A DNA stretch of 53,159 nt from Lachnospiraceae bacterium (GCA_900757195.1 CAAEMZ010000029.1:1-53159); one strand, 5' to 3'; counted from the first letter of the stretch, positions 8,822-17,660 are shown. Notes: a model not told the origin generated them from the letters alone. Numbers and translations: made by a program.

Positions 8822-8847
8822 GGACCGGCTTTCGAGCCGGTCCTTTT
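8822..8847 (+). terminator. Rho-independent terminator after pta
   Basis: GGACCGGCT, a TTCG tetraloop and AGCCGGTCC form a perfect 9-bp stem (8822-8843), followed by TTTT. Confidence 0.95.
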
Positions 8848-8868
8848 GTAAAGTAAAAAACCTTTACA
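8847..8868. promoter_or_regulatory. 22-bp inverted-repeat element, copy A (upstream of ylbN promoter)
   Basis: TGTAAAG (8847-8853) and CTTTACA (8862-8868) form a perfect 7-bp inverted repeat around the 8-base spacer TAAAAAAC. A second copy at 17666-17687 agrees at 20 of 22 positions. It ends 17 bases before the -35 hexamer of the ylbN promoter. A protein-binding operator is the natural reading; the binding protein is unknown. Confidence 0.55.
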
Positions 8869-8885
8869 TTACTTGAAAATAATTA

Positions 8886-8914
8886 TTGACAAACGAAACT
8901 GACCTATGTATAAT
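8886..8914 (+). promoter_or_regulatory. Perfect consensus sigma-A promoter for ylbN-rpmF
   Basis: TTGACA (8886-8891), exactly 17 bases, and TATAAT (8909-8914). Confidence 0.92.
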
Positions 8915-8942
8915 TAGTGAGGTATGGAGTTAGGAGATGTCT

Positions 8943-9461
8943 ATGTTAATTAATATTTCAGAACTTATTTCTACACCACTGAAAAGCGAGACTTTTGAGG
9001 TTCCTGTGACGATGGAATTTTATGAGTTGAGTGGAGACAGATTTCCTTTTAGAGAAAAGGGCAGTCTGCTTCTGACAGTTGCCAATACCGGCAGCCGGAA
9101 GCTTCATTTGAATGGCCGGTGGCAGGGAACGATTGGAATTCCCTGTGACAGATGCCTGAAGGAAGTTGCAGTGCCTTTTGATATTGAGATGGATGAGGAT
9201 GTGGATCTGTCGCCGGAACGCCAGGAAGATCTGGCAGACGACAGTTATATCGAAGAAAGCAGTATTAACACAGATGCTCTGCTTAATCACGAAATTTTAA
9301 TTCGTTTTCCGATGAAGATTTTGTGCCGTGATGATTGTAAAGGCATATGTCTGAAATGTGGAAAGGATTTAAACCTTGGAGAGTGCGGCTGTGACCGGAG
9401 GTCTTTAGACCCGAGGATGGCTGCGATTCAGGATATTTTTAAGAATTTTAAGGAGGTGTGA
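8943..9461 (+). CDS. ylbN: DUF177 (YceD/YlbN) family protein, 23S rRNA/L32-associated
   Basis: Members of DUF177 are almost always encoded just before rpmF and are linked to large ribosomal subunit maturation. The C-terminal half carries the cysteine pattern CRDDCKGICLKCGKDLN followed by ECGC, typical of the family. I place the start at ATG 8943, giving 172 residues, because the site AGGAG (8932-8936) sits six bases before it. The ATG at 8937 abuts the site and is unlikely. The gene ends 3 bases before the rpmF start, and the overlapping AGGAGGTG at 9451 serves rpmF. Confidence 0.9.
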   Translation: MLINISELISTPLKSETFEVPVTMEFYELSGDRFPFREKGSLLLTVANTGSRKLHLNGRWQGTIGIPCDRCLKEVAVPFDIEMDEDVDLSPERQEDLADDSYIEESSINTDALLNHEILIRFPMKILCRDDCKGICLKCGKDLNLGECGCDRRSLDPRMAAIQDIFKNFKEV

Positions 9462-9464
9462 TTC

Positions 9465-9644
9465 GTGTCCATTTGTCCAAAGAATAAATCATCTAAAGCA
9501 AGAAGAGACAGCCGTAGAGCTAACTGGAAGATGAGTGCGCCAGCTTTAGTTAAATGCAGCCACTGTGGTGAACTTATGATGCCTCACAGAGTGTGCAAAG
9601 CTTGTGGCTACTATGATAAAAAATCTATCGTTGAAGTTCAGTAA
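9465..9644 (+). CDS. rpmF: Large ribosomal subunit protein bL32 (GTG start)
   Basis: This 59-residue protein is L32. It begins SICPKNKSSKARRDSRRA and contains a zinc ribbon with two CxxC pairs (CSHC at about 31-34 and CKAC at about 44-47), ending GYYDKKSIVEVQ. Translation starts at GTG 9465, with AGGAGGTG at 9451-9458. No in-frame ATG lies upstream. The four-cysteine zinc form is retained here, unlike the cysteine-free paralogues some Firmicutes carry. It is co-transcribed with ylbN and followed by a terminator. Confidence 0.96.
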   Translation: MSICPKNKSSKARRDSRRANWKMSAPALVKCSHCGELMMPHRVCKACGYYDKKSIVEVQ

Positions 9645-9673
9645 TTGATTGAAGCATTAAAGATGGGTATTTT

Positions 9674-9717
9674 AAAGACGGGAATTAAGTTTTCCGTCTT
9701 TCTTTTTTTGTTTTTTT
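9674..9717 (+). terminator. Rho-independent terminator after rpmF
   Basis: AAAGACGG (9674-9681) pairs with CCGTCTTT (9694-9701) and is followed by a long T-rich tail. Confidence 0.9.
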
Positions 9718-9721
9718 AGGG

Positions 9722-9750
9722 TTGATTTAATGAATATTATCTAGTATATT
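9722..9750 (+). promoter_or_regulatory. Sigma-A-type promoter for plsX-acpP
   Basis: TTGATT (9722-9727), 17 bases, and TATATT (9745-9750), directly after the rpmF terminator. The spacer is AT-rich; no recognisable FapR box is present. Confidence 0.65.
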
Positions 9751-9785
9751 TATAGATGGTTATATAGCACATTGGAGGCTGAAAT

Positions 9786-10790
9786 ATGAAAGAGTTCGTA
9801 ACCGTTGCACTGGATGCCATGGGCGGCGATAATGCCCCGGCAGAAATTGTTAAAGGCGGTGTAGAGGCAGTAAATGCCAGAAAAGAAGTGAAGGTTTTGA
9901 TGGTCGGCAGAGAAGAGGCCATTCAGACCGAGCTGGCAAAATATTCTTATGATAAAGAGCGTATAGAAATTGTTCCAGCTTCAGAAGTTATTGGAAATGA
10001 TGAACACCCGGTCAATGCGATCCGCACCAAGACGGATTCTTCGATTGTCCGGTGTCAGAGACTGATTAAACACGGCGAAGCCGATGCCATGGTTTCCGCA
10101 GGCTCCACCGGTGCGGTTCTTGCCGGAGGACAGTTGATCGTCGGACGGATTAAAGGGATTCAGCGTGCGCCGCTGGCTCCGCTGATTCCAACGGCGAAGG
10201 GATTTTCCCTGCTGATCGACTGCGGCGCCAATGTTGATGCCAGAGCCGGACATCTTCTTCAGTTTGCCCAGCTTGGTTCGATTTATATGGAACATATTAT
10301 CGGCATCAAAAATCCGAAGGTGGCCATTGTCAATATCGGTGCGGAGGAGGAAAAGGGCAATCAGCTTGTTAAGGAAGCCTATCCGCTGCTGAAAGCATGT
10401 CCGAACATTCATTTTATCGGAAGCATTGAAGCCCGGGATATTCCGTCGGGACAGGCCGATGTCATTGTCTGCGAAGCCTTTGTCGGAAATGTTATCCTGA
10501 AATTATATGAGGGTCTCAGCAATACCCTGATCCATAAGATCAAGGGGGCGATGAAGTCGTCGCTGAAAAGCTCGATCGGCGGCCTTCTTGTGAAGTCGTC
10601 CCTGAAGGCGACGGTGAAAGAATTTGATTCCTCAAAGCACGGCGGTGCGCCGATGCTCGGACTTAAAGGCCTGGTTGTGAAGACCCATGGCAGTTCCGGG
10701 TCGGAGGAGATCAAAAACTCTGTGATTCAGTGCATATCCTTCAAAGAGCAGAATATCAATGTAAGGATAGAAGAAATTTTAAATCAGTGA
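9786..10790 (+). CDS. plsX: Phosphate acyltransferase PlsX
   Basis: PlsX converts acyl-ACP and phosphate to acyl phosphate, the acyl donor used by PlsY in the first step of phospholipid synthesis; plsY is also in this window (28717). The 334 residues are full length. Family marks are VALDAMGGDNAPAEIVKG at the start, GSTGAVLAGG near residue 110, and FVGNVILKLYEG toward the C-terminus. TTGGAGG precedes the ATG. acpP follows 42 bases later, matching the family link to acyl carrier protein. Confidence 0.97.
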   Translation: MKEFVTVALDAMGGDNAPAEIVKGGVEAVNARKEVKVLMVGREEAIQTELAKYSYDKERIEIVPASEVIGNDEHPVNAIRTKTDSSIVRCQRLIKHGEADAMVSAGSTGAVLAGGQLIVGRIKGIQRAPLAPLIPTAKGFSLLIDCGANVDARAGHLLQFAQLGSIYMEHIIGIKNPKVAIVNIGAEEEKGNQLVKEAYPLLKACPNIHFIGSIEARDIPSGQADVIVCEAFVGNVILKLYEGLSNTLIHKIKGAMKSSLKSSIGGLLVKSSLKATVKEFDSSKHGGAPMLGLKGLVVKTHGSSGSEEIKNSVIQCISFKEQNINVRIEEILNQ

Positions 10791-10832
10791 TTTTAAATAT
10801 AAAATATTTTATTTTTGAAAGGAAGCTAAATT

Positions 10833-11063
10833 ATGGAATTAGAAAGATTAAAAGAGATTATTGCGGACGTACTGAGTATTGACACTAATGAAATCACCAT
10901 GGATTCTTCGTTTGTTGAAGATCTTGGCTGCGACTCGCTGGATGTTGTTGAAATCATTATGGGAATCGAAGAAGAACTGGATATTAAGATTCCTGATGAA
11001 GCTGCCGAAAATATTGCAACCGTCGGCGATGCAATGGAAGAAATTAAAAAATCATTAAATTAA
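10833..11063 (+). CDS. acpP: Acyl carrier protein
   Basis: This 76-residue acidic protein carries acyl chains on a phosphopantetheine arm. The attachment site is Ser35 in the motif GCDSLDVVE. The family pattern of helices and acidic residues (for example MGIEEELDIKIPDE) is intact. It lies after plsX and before a terminator, so plsX-acpP is a two-gene unit. Clostridia often carry more than one ACP; whether this is the primary fatty-acid-synthesis ACP cannot be told from the window alone. Confidence 0.96.
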   Translation: MELERLKEIIADVLSIDTNEITMDSSFVEDLGCDSLDVVEIIMGIEEELDIKIPDEAAENIATVGDAMEEIKKSLN

Positions 11064-11090
11064 TTCCTGCATGAATTGAGCATGCGAAAC

Positions 11091-11126
11091 ATGGAGTCTC
11101 CGGCATGAACTGAGACTCCATTTTCC
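11091..11126 (+). terminator. Rho-independent terminator after acpP
   Basis: ATGGAGTCTC (11091-11100) pairs perfectly with GAGACTCCAT (11112-11121), followed by TTTTCCTT. Confidence 0.88.
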
Positions 11127-11161
11127 TTATTGGGATATGAGACAGGATACAGGAGGTTTGG

Positions 11162-11887
11162 ATGAATTCTAAAAATTTAAAAGACTTTCAGGAAAAGATT
11201 CAATATCTGTTTAAGGATAAGGGGCTGCTGGAGACAGCGCTGACCCACAGTTCTTTTGCCAATGAACATCATCTTGAAAAACATCAGAATAATGAACGTC
11301 TGGAATTTCTCGGGGACGCGGTGCTGGAACTGGTTTCCAGTGATGTGCTGTTCCGGCGTTATCCGGAAAAGCTGGAAGGGGAATTGAGCAAAACGCGGGC
11401 GAGCCTTGTCTGTGAGCCGGCGCTGGCCTATTGCGCCCGGAAGATGAATCTCGGAGAATATCTGAGACTTGGAAAGGGCGAGGATATGACAGGGGGCCGT
11501 GACAGAGATTCGATTCTGTCCGATGCTCTGGAAGCGGTGATCGGGAGTATTTTTCTCGATGGGGACATCCTTCCGGCACGGAAATTCATTATGGATTTCG
11601 TTTTAAATGACATTGAAAATACCCGTCTTTTTTATGACTGTAAGACCATTCTTCAGGAAAATGTTCAGAGCTGGTCAAAGGATGTGCTGAAATATGAGCT
11701 GGTGGATGTGAGCGGACCGGAGCATAACCGGACATTTGTGATGCAGATTCAGCTCGGTGACCGTATCCTCGGACAGGGAAGCGGCCGGACAAAGCAGGCG
11801 GCCGGACAGAATGCGGCATATCAGTCCCTTCTTGAATTAAAAGCGCAGGGACTTTTCAGGGGCGGAGACGAAGATTTATGTATTTAA
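11162..11887 (+). CDS. rnc: Ribonuclease III
   Basis: RNase III cleaves double-stranded RNA in rRNA precursors and other transcripts. The 241-residue protein has the endonuclease domain with signature NERLEFLGDAVLEL (from about residue 44; Asp52 is a metal ligand) and a second acidic patch SDALEAVIGSIFLD. The C-terminal double-stranded-RNA-binding domain includes GQGSGRTKQAAGQNAA. AGGAGGT lies at 11151-11157. The end overlaps the smc start by 10 bases, so translation of the two is probably coupled. The rnc-smc-ftsY order is standard for Firmicutes. Confidence 0.96.
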   Translation: MNSKNLKDFQEKIQYLFKDKGLLETALTHSSFANEHHLEKHQNNERLEFLGDAVLELVSSDVLFRRYPEKLEGELSKTRASLVCEPALAYCARKMNLGEYLRLGKGEDMTGGRDRDSILSDALEAVIGSIFLDGDILPARKFIMDFVLNDIENTRLFYDCKTILQENVQSWSKDVLKYELVDVSGPEHNRTFVMQIQLGDRILGQGSGRTKQAAGQNAAYQSLLELKAQGLFRGGDEDLCI

Positions 11888-14800
11888 AAAGTATAGAACT
11901 CCACGGCTTTAAATCCTTTGCCAATAAAACAGTGTTGAAATTTAACAAAGGAATCACAGGGATTGTCGGCCCTAACGGCAGCGGAAAGAGTAATGTCGCT
12001 GATGCGGTGCGATGGGTGCTCGGGGAACAGAGCGCCAAACAGCTTCGGGGCAGTAAGATGGAAGACGTTATTTTTTCCGGTACCGAAAACAGAAAGCCTC
12101 TGGGATTTGCCTATGTGGCCATCACCATTGATAATTCGGATCATAAGCTTCCGATGGATTATGATGAACTGACCGTAGCACGGCGGGTCTATCGTTCGGG
12201 AGAGAGTGAGTATCTGATTAATGGCCATGTCAGCCGGCTCCGGGACGTTCAGGAACTGTTTTTTGATACGGGAATCGGCAAGGAAGGATATTCTATTATC
12301 GGCCAGGGTCAGATCGACAAGATTCTGAGCGGCAAGCCGGAAGAACGGCGGGAACTCTTTGATGAGGCCGTCGGTATTGTGAAATATAAAAAGCGTAAGG
12401 CCATGGCGGAAAAAAATCTGGATATTGAAAAACAGAATCTTTACCGGGTGACGGATATTCTGGCAGAGCTGGAAAAACAGACCGGGCCTCTGTTTCGGCA
12501 GTCGGAAAAAGCCAGAGAATATTTAAAATACAGAGATGCGTTAAAAGCGCTGGATATACAGATGTATCTGTCGGAATACGGACGGCTGAAGGCGGATGCC
12601 GCCGCCTATAAAGAAAAGACAGACATTGCCAGAGGGGATCTGGAAACCAGCCAAAAAGCGCTTGAAAAGACCCGGGCGGAATATGAGGCTCTGGAACTCC
12701 GTCTGGAAGAATGTCATCGGAAAATCGATGCACTGAAGATGCAGATTTCTGAAATCCAGCTCAGCCGTGAAAAAAATGAAAGTGAGATTCGGATTTTAAA
12801 AGAGCAGATTCGAAGCGACCAGTCCACTGCGGGCCATTATGAGGAACGTCAGCGGCAGATTCAGCAGGATATTGAAAGCAGGCGGCGGGAAGCGGCGGAC
12901 TGGGAAAGTCAGAAGAAAAAACTGGGTGAGAAGATTATTTCCCTCCAGAGCGTCAAAAGCCGGACCGAAAACGAGCTGGACACAATGTCCGGGATGATTG
13001 AGAAGCTCCGGCAGAAAATCGATGAAAAAAACAGTGAGATCATCGAAGCCCTGAGCCATGCGGGAAGTGTGAAAGCGAAGCTCCAGCGCTATGACACCAT
13101 GCTTGAGCAGATACAGATCCGCAGATCTGAACTGAATCAGCGTCTGCTCCTTTTAAAAAGCGAAGCTGCCAGCCGAAAGGAACAGATGGCGGCCTATGCT
13201 CAGGAAAAACAGGCTCTGGATCATCAAAGGGATGAGCTGCAGGGGAAATTAAAGGACGGTCAGGAAAAAGGCAGTGAGATTCAGAAGCGGATTGACGGCT
13301 GTCATGAACTTCTGACGGCCAGAGAGCAGGAATATCACCGGATGGCTTCCAGATTTCAGACCCTTCAGGGGATTACGGAAAGATACGAGGGCTATGGCAA
13401 CAGTATCCGGCGGATTATGGAGCAAAAGAAACAGACACCCGGTATTATCGGTGTCGTTGCCGATATCCTTAAAGTTGAAAAGGCCTATGAAACAGCCATC
13501 GAGACGGCTCTGGGCGGCAGTATTCAGAATGTGGTCACGAAGGATGAAAAAACAGCCAAGCTCATGATCGAATATTTAAAGCGCAACCGTTTCGGACGGG
13601 CGACCTTTCTGCCGATGACGAGTATCGTGCCAAAAACACTGAATGACAGGGAACGTATTCTGAAGGAAAAAGGTGTGATCGGCGTGGGCAGTGATCTGAT
13701 CCGGTATGATGACGGATTTAAGACACTGGCAGAATATCTGCTTGGCCGGGTTGTTGTGGCCGATTCTATGGATAATGCCCTGAAGCTGGCAAAAAAATAC
13801 CGCTATTCCCTGAGAATTGTAACTCTGGAGGGAGAATCCCTGAATCCGGGCGGTTCGATTTCCGGTGGTACGTTTAAAAATTCGGGAAATTTACTCGGAC
13901 GGCATCGGGAAATGGAGGAAATGCAGCAGCAGATGCATATTCTGAAGGAGACGCTGGACCGTCTGAACCGGGAAACCGACCAGGCCCATGATGAAAAAAG
14001 GGAAAACAAGCGGCGTATTTCCATGTTTCAGGAAGATTTACAGGAAATAAACCTTAAATCCAATACCCTTTACGTGAATATCAGCCAGTTGGAAACATCG
14101 GCTGCAGGTCAGGAGGACACCTATAAAGCGCTTTCTTCCGAGGCGGAAGAACTGAACCGGCAGACCGGAGAAATTTCATCGCTGAAAGAAAGCCTGCTTC
14201 AGGAAAAAGCCGGTCATGAGGCCGTCAAGGCCGGGGCGGAGCAGACCATTGAAGAACTGAATCAGAAGCTGGAGGAAGAAGTCCGGAAGCAGCAGGAAAT
14301 TTCGTCAAAGGCGTCTGAAATCGGTGTGGATTTCAGCGGGTATATTCAGAAACAGAACTTTCTGGATGAAAATATCCGGCGGATATCGGAAGAAGTGAAA
14401 GGGCTTGTCCGGACCGGTGAAGAACTCAGGGAACGTCAGAATGAAATTCTGGCGGAGATTCAGAAAAAACAGGCCATGGCAGAGGCCATGGAAGTTAAAA
14501 ACCAGGAGAATTTTGACAGTGATGATTCGGTGAAATCCGAACTGAATATTTATATGAAGGAACGGGAAGAAATCAGCGGCAGGCATAAGGGCTTTTTTGA
14601 AACCCGGGAACAGCTTTCAGACCGCTGCGGACTGCTGGATAAAGAAATTTTCCGTCTGGAACATCTGAATGAACGCTGTGATGAGGAACGGAACAAGCTG
14701 AGCAATTATATGTGGGAGACCTACGAGCTGACGTACAGCACGGCGCTTGCGCTGAAACCGTCCGAGGATATACCGGTATCTATGGAAGAAATCCGCAGAA

Positions 14801-15444
14801 ATATCGGTGAACTGAAAAAATCTATGAAAGCTCTTGGAAATATCAACCTGGGGGCAATCGAAGAATATAAAGAAGTTTCCGAACGGTATACGACCTTAAA
14901 GGCCCAGCATGATGATCTGGCGGAAGCCGAAGAAAAGCTTGTGGGGATCATTAAGGATCTGGATGGTGCCATGAGGGAACAGTTCCGGACAAATTTTGTG
15001 AAAATCCAGGAAAACTTCAACCGGGTGTTTAAAGAGCTTTTCGGCGGCGGCCGGGGCTCTCTGGAGCTCATGGAGGATATGGACGTACTGGATGCGGGCA
15101 TACGGATCATCGCCCAGCCGCCGGGAAAAAAACTGCAGAATATGATGCAGCTTTCCGGTGGAGAAAAGGCGCTGACAGCAATTGCACTGCTGTTTGCCAT
15201 TCAGAGCCTGAAACCGTCGCCGTTCTGTCTTCTGGATGAAATCGAGGCGGCGCTGGATGATGCCAATGTCAAACGGTATGCCCGGTATTTGAATCATCTG
15301 ACCGAGGATACCCAGTTCATTATTATTACCCACCGTCGTGGAACGATGAATGCCGCCGATGTCCTTTATGGCGTTACGATGCAGGAAAAAGGTGTTTCGG
15401 CGCTGGTATCCGTAAATCTGATAGAGAACGAATTGACAAAATAG
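11878..15444 (+). CDS. smc: Chromosome segregation protein SMC
   Basis: SMC dimerises and, with ScpA/ScpB, compacts and separates the chromosome. The 1188 residues show the full architecture. Walker A GPNGSGKS is at 31-38. Long coiled coils run from about 170-500 and 680-1000. The hinge lies near 510-680 and includes GRATFLPM and the glycine-rich SLNPGGSISGG. The C-terminal ABC signature LSGGEKALTAIALLFA and Walker B CLLDEIEAALDD complete the ATPase head. The Walker B reads DEIEAALDD where many homologues read DEVDAALDE; both acidic catalytic positions are kept. It overlaps rnc and is followed 10 bases later by ftsY. Confidence 0.97.
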   Translation: MYLKSIELHGFKSFANKTVLKFNKGITGIVGPNGSGKSNVADAVRWVLGEQSAKQLRGSKMEDVIFSGTENRKPLGFAYVAITIDNSDHKLPMDYDELTVARRVYRSGESEYLINGHVSRLRDVQELFFDTGIGKEGYSIIGQGQIDKILSGKPEERRELFDEAVGIVKYKKRKAMAEKNLDIEKQNLYRVTDILAELEKQTGPLFRQSEKAREYLKYRDALKALDIQMYLSEYGRLKADAAAYKEKTDIARGDLETSQKALEKTRAEYEALELRLEECHRKIDALKMQISEIQLSREKNESEIRILKEQIRSDQSTAGHYEERQRQIQQDIESRRREAADWESQKKKLGEKIISLQSVKSRTENELDTMSGMIEKLRQKIDEKNSEIIEALSHAGSVKAKLQRYDTMLEQIQIRRSELNQRLLLLKSEAASRKEQMAAYAQEKQALDHQRDELQGKLKDGQEKGSEIQKRIDGCHELLTAREQEYHRMASRFQTLQGITERYEGYGNSIRRIMEQKKQTPGIIGVVADILKVEKAYETAIETALGGSIQNVVTKDEKTAKLMIEYLKRNRFGRATFLPMTSIVPKTLNDRERILKEKGVIGVGSDLIRYDDGFKTLAEYLLGRVVVADSMDNALKLAKKYRYSLRIVTLEGESLNPGGSISGGTFKNSGNLLGRHREMEEMQQQMHILKETLDRLNRETDQAHDEKRENKRRISMFQEDLQEINLKSNTLYVNISQLETSAAGQEDTYKALSSEAEELNRQTGEISSLKESLLQEKAGHEAVKAGAEQTIEELNQKLEEEVRKQQEISSKASEIGVDFSGYIQKQNFLDENIRRISEEVKGLVRTGEELRERQNEILAEIQKKQAMAEAMEVKNQENFDSDDSVKSELNIYMKEREEISGRHKGFFETREQLSDRCGLLDKEIFRLEHLNERCDEERNKLSNYMWETYELTYSTALALKPSEDIPVSMEEIRRNIGELKKSMKALGNINLGAIEEYKEVSERYTTLKAQHDDLAEAEEKLVGIIKDLDGAMREQFRTNFVKIQENFNRVFKELFGGGRGSLELMEDMDVLDAGIRIIAQPPGKKLQNMMQLSGGEKALTAIALLFAIQSLKPSPFCLLDEIEAALDDANVKRYARYLNHLTEDTQFIIITHRRGTMNAADVLYGVTMQEKGVSALVSVNLIENELTK

Positions 15445-15454
15445 GAGGGAAACT

Positions 15455-16381
15455 ATGTCAGAAGAAAAGAAAGGTTTTTTTGGGCGGCTTGTTGCCGGAC
15501 TCACGAAGACCCGCAACAGCATTGCATCGGTTTTTGATGATATTTTCAGCGGCTTTTCAGCCATTGATGATGATTTTTATGAAGAACTGGAAGAGGTTCT
15601 GGTGATGGCCGACATCGGTATTCACACGACGGAAACGATCATTGAAAATCTGAAAGCCAAAGTAAAAGAAAATCACTTAAAAGAGCCGTCTGAGTGTCGG
15701 GAATATCTGATTCAGTCCATTAAGGACCAGATGTCCGTATCAGAGGATGCCTATGATTTTGAAAACAAAAAAACAGTGATGCTCGTTATCGGTGTCAACG
15801 GTGTTGGCAAAACGACTTCCGTCGGCAAACTGGCAGGACAGTATAAAAACGCCGGAAAGAAAGTACTTCTGGCGGCGGCAGATACCTTCCGTGCCGGAGC
15901 CATCGAGCAGTTGACCGAGTGGTCCCACAGAGCCGGTGTGGATATCATTGCGGGACAGGAAGGCTCGGATCCGGCGGCGGTTGTATTCGATGCCCTCGCC
16001 GCTGCAAAGGCAAGAAATACGGATATTCTGATCTGCGATACGGCGGGACGGCTTCATAATAAGAAGAATCTCATGGAAGAACTGAAAAAAATCAACAGGA
16101 TCATTGACAGAGAGTATCCCGACGCTTACAGGGAAACAATGATCGTTCTTGACGGAACAACCGGGCAGAATGCGCTCGTTCAGGCAAAGCAGTTCAAAGA
16201 GGCTGCCGATATTACGGGAATTATTCTGACGAAGCTGGATGGTACCGCCAAAGGCGGCATCGCCATCGCAATTCAGTCGGAACTCGGCGTTCCGGTGAAA
16301 TATATCGGTATCGGTGAAAAGATAGAAGACTTACAGAAATTTGACAGCAACTCCTTTGTGGACGCACTGTTTGAAGCATAA
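15455..16381 (+). CDS. ftsY: Signal recognition particle receptor FtsY
   Basis: FtsY is the SRP receptor GTPase that docks Ffh-bound ribosomes at the membrane. The 308-residue protein has only the NG domains; the long acidic A domain of enterobacterial FtsY is absent, as in other Firmicutes. The P-loop GVNGVGKTT lies at about 113-121, DTFRAGA and the G3 motif DTAGRLHNKK follow, and TKLDGTAKGG is near the end. The N-terminus FFGRLVAGLTKTR is an amphipathic membrane-contact helix. AGGAGGG precedes the ATG. Its partner gene ffh is at 18079. Confidence 0.97.
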   Translation: MSEEKKGFFGRLVAGLTKTRNSIASVFDDIFSGFSAIDDDFYEELEEVLVMADIGIHTTETIIENLKAKVKENHLKEPSECREYLIQSIKDQMSVSEDAYDFENKKTVMLVIGVNGVGKTTSVGKLAGQYKNAGKKVLLAAADTFRAGAIEQLTEWSHRAGVDIIAGQEGSDPAAVVFDALAAAKARNTDILICDTAGRLHNKKNLMEELKKINRIIDREYPDAYRETMIVLDGTTGQNALVQAKQFKEAADITGIILTKLDGTAKGGIAIAIQSELGVPVKYIGIGEKIEDLQKFDSNSFVDALFEA

Positions 16382-16398
16382 GAAAAGGAGATAAAAGG

Positions 16399-17616
16399 AT
16401 GTTGACATTAGAAAAATTTGAAGAAGCAACAGAACGACTGAGCCAGGTACTTCTGGAAACAAAGCTGGTATACAGCGATTATTTTTCAGAGCAGACCGGC
16501 GGCAAGGTTTATTTTAAACCGGAGAATATGCAGTTTACCGGAGCCTATAAGCTTCGGGGCGCTTACTACAAAATCAGTACGCTGACGAAAGAAGAACGGG
16601 AACGGGGCATCATTTCCGCTTCCGCAGGAAACCATGCCCAGGGCGTCGCTTATGCGGCGCGGCTTATGGGAGCAAAGGCCGTGATCGTCATGCCGACAAC
16701 GACGCCTCTGATCAAAGTCAACCGGACAAAGGGCTATGGCGCGGAGGTCATTCTTCACGGCGACGTTTACGATGATGCCTGCGCTTATGCGCTGGAGCTG
16801 GCAGAAGAAAAGGGCTATACATTCATCCATCCTTTTAATGATGAGACCGTGGCTACAGGACAGGGGACGATTGCCATGGAAATTGTCAAAGAACTGCCAA
16901 CGGTGGAATATATTCTCGTGCCGATCGGCGGCGGCGGACTTTGCTGTGGCGTCTCCACCCTGGCAAAAATGCTGAATCCGAAAATCAAAGTCATTGGTGT
17001 AGAGCCGGCTGGGGCCGCCTGCATGAAGGCATCCTTAAAAGCGGGCCATGTACTCACACTGCCTTCGGTATCTACGATTGCCGACGGTACAGCGGTTAAA
17101 ACACCGGGAGATGTGGTATTCCCGTATATCCAGGAAAATGTTGATGATATCATCACAGTGGAGGATGATGACCTCATCGGCGCTTTTCTCGATATGATTG
17201 AAAACCATAAAATGATTGTTGAAAATTCCGGACTCCTCACCGTGGCGGCTTTAAAACAGTTAGACCTTCGCGGTAAAAAAGTTGTTTCTATCTTAAGCGG
17301 CGGAAATATGGATGTGATCACCATCGCATCGGTTGTTCAGAACGGCCTGATTCAGAGAGACCGTATCTTTACAGTTTCCGTGCTTCTTCCGGATAAGCCG
17401 GGTGAACTGGCACGGATTGCGGATGTTATCGCAGAGCTTCAGGGCAACGTGATCAAACTGGAGCACAATCAGTTCGTCAGCGTCAACCGGAACAGCGCTG
17501 TGGAACTTCGGATCACTCTGGAAGCCTTTGGAACAGCCCATAAAGAGAAAATTTTGAAGGAACTTGAGCGAAAGGGCTACCGTCCGATGTTAAAAGTTCC
17601 GCATCAAATTTATTAA
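16399..17616 (+). CDS. ilvA: Threonine ammonia-lyase (PLP-dependent, ACT domain)
   Basis: The enzyme deaminates threonine to 2-oxobutanoate, the entry to isoleucine synthesis or threonine catabolism. The 405 residues contain a fold-type II PLP core with the lysine site TGAYKLRG (Lys51), the SAGNHAQG loop and the phosphate-binding GGGGL. A C-terminal ACT-like domain starts near residue 325 (VSVLLPDKPGELARIADVI). The size and single ACT domain match the roughly 400-residue clostridial form, between TdcB and the longer feedback-regulated IlvA. It begins 17 bases after ftsY with AAGGAG, so it rides on the rnc-smc-ftsY message; no T-box or leader is present. Its promoter must be shared. Confidence 0.92.
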   Translation: MLTLEKFEEATERLSQVLLETKLVYSDYFSEQTGGKVYFKPENMQFTGAYKLRGAYYKISTLTKEERERGIISASAGNHAQGVAYAARLMGAKAVIVMPTTTPLIKVNRTKGYGAEVILHGDVYDDACAYALELAEEKGYTFIHPFNDETVATGQGTIAMEIVKELPTVEYILVPIGGGGLCCGVSTLAKMLNPKIKVIGVEPAGAACMKASLKAGHVLTLPSVSTIADGTAVKTPGDVVFPYIQENVDDIITVEDDDLIGAFLDMIENHKMIVENSGLLTVAALKQLDLRGKKVVSILSGGNMDVITIASVVQNGLIQRDRIFTVSVLLPDKPGELARIADVIAELQGNVIKLEHNQFVSVNRNSAVELRITLEAFGTAHKEKILKELERKGYRPMLKVPHQIY

Positions 17617-17630
17617 TTTAAAAAAATCTG

Positions 17631-17659
17631 TTGACATCCGGGCAAAGATACGGTACAAT
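17631..17659 (+). promoter_or_regulatory. Sigma-A promoter for ylxM-ffh
   Basis: TTGACA (17631-17636), 17 bases, and TACAAT (17654-17659). The predicted start of transcription (near 17666) falls inside the inverted repeat at 17661-17692. Confidence 0.85.
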
Positions 17660-17660
17660 A

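Noticed and set aside
8937..8945. ylbN start at ATG 8937
   Set aside because: It touches the AGGAG site with no spacing; ATG 8943 is correctly placed.
9722..9750. FapR box over the plsX promoter
   Set aside because: The AT-rich spacer does not show the FapR inverted-repeat pattern.
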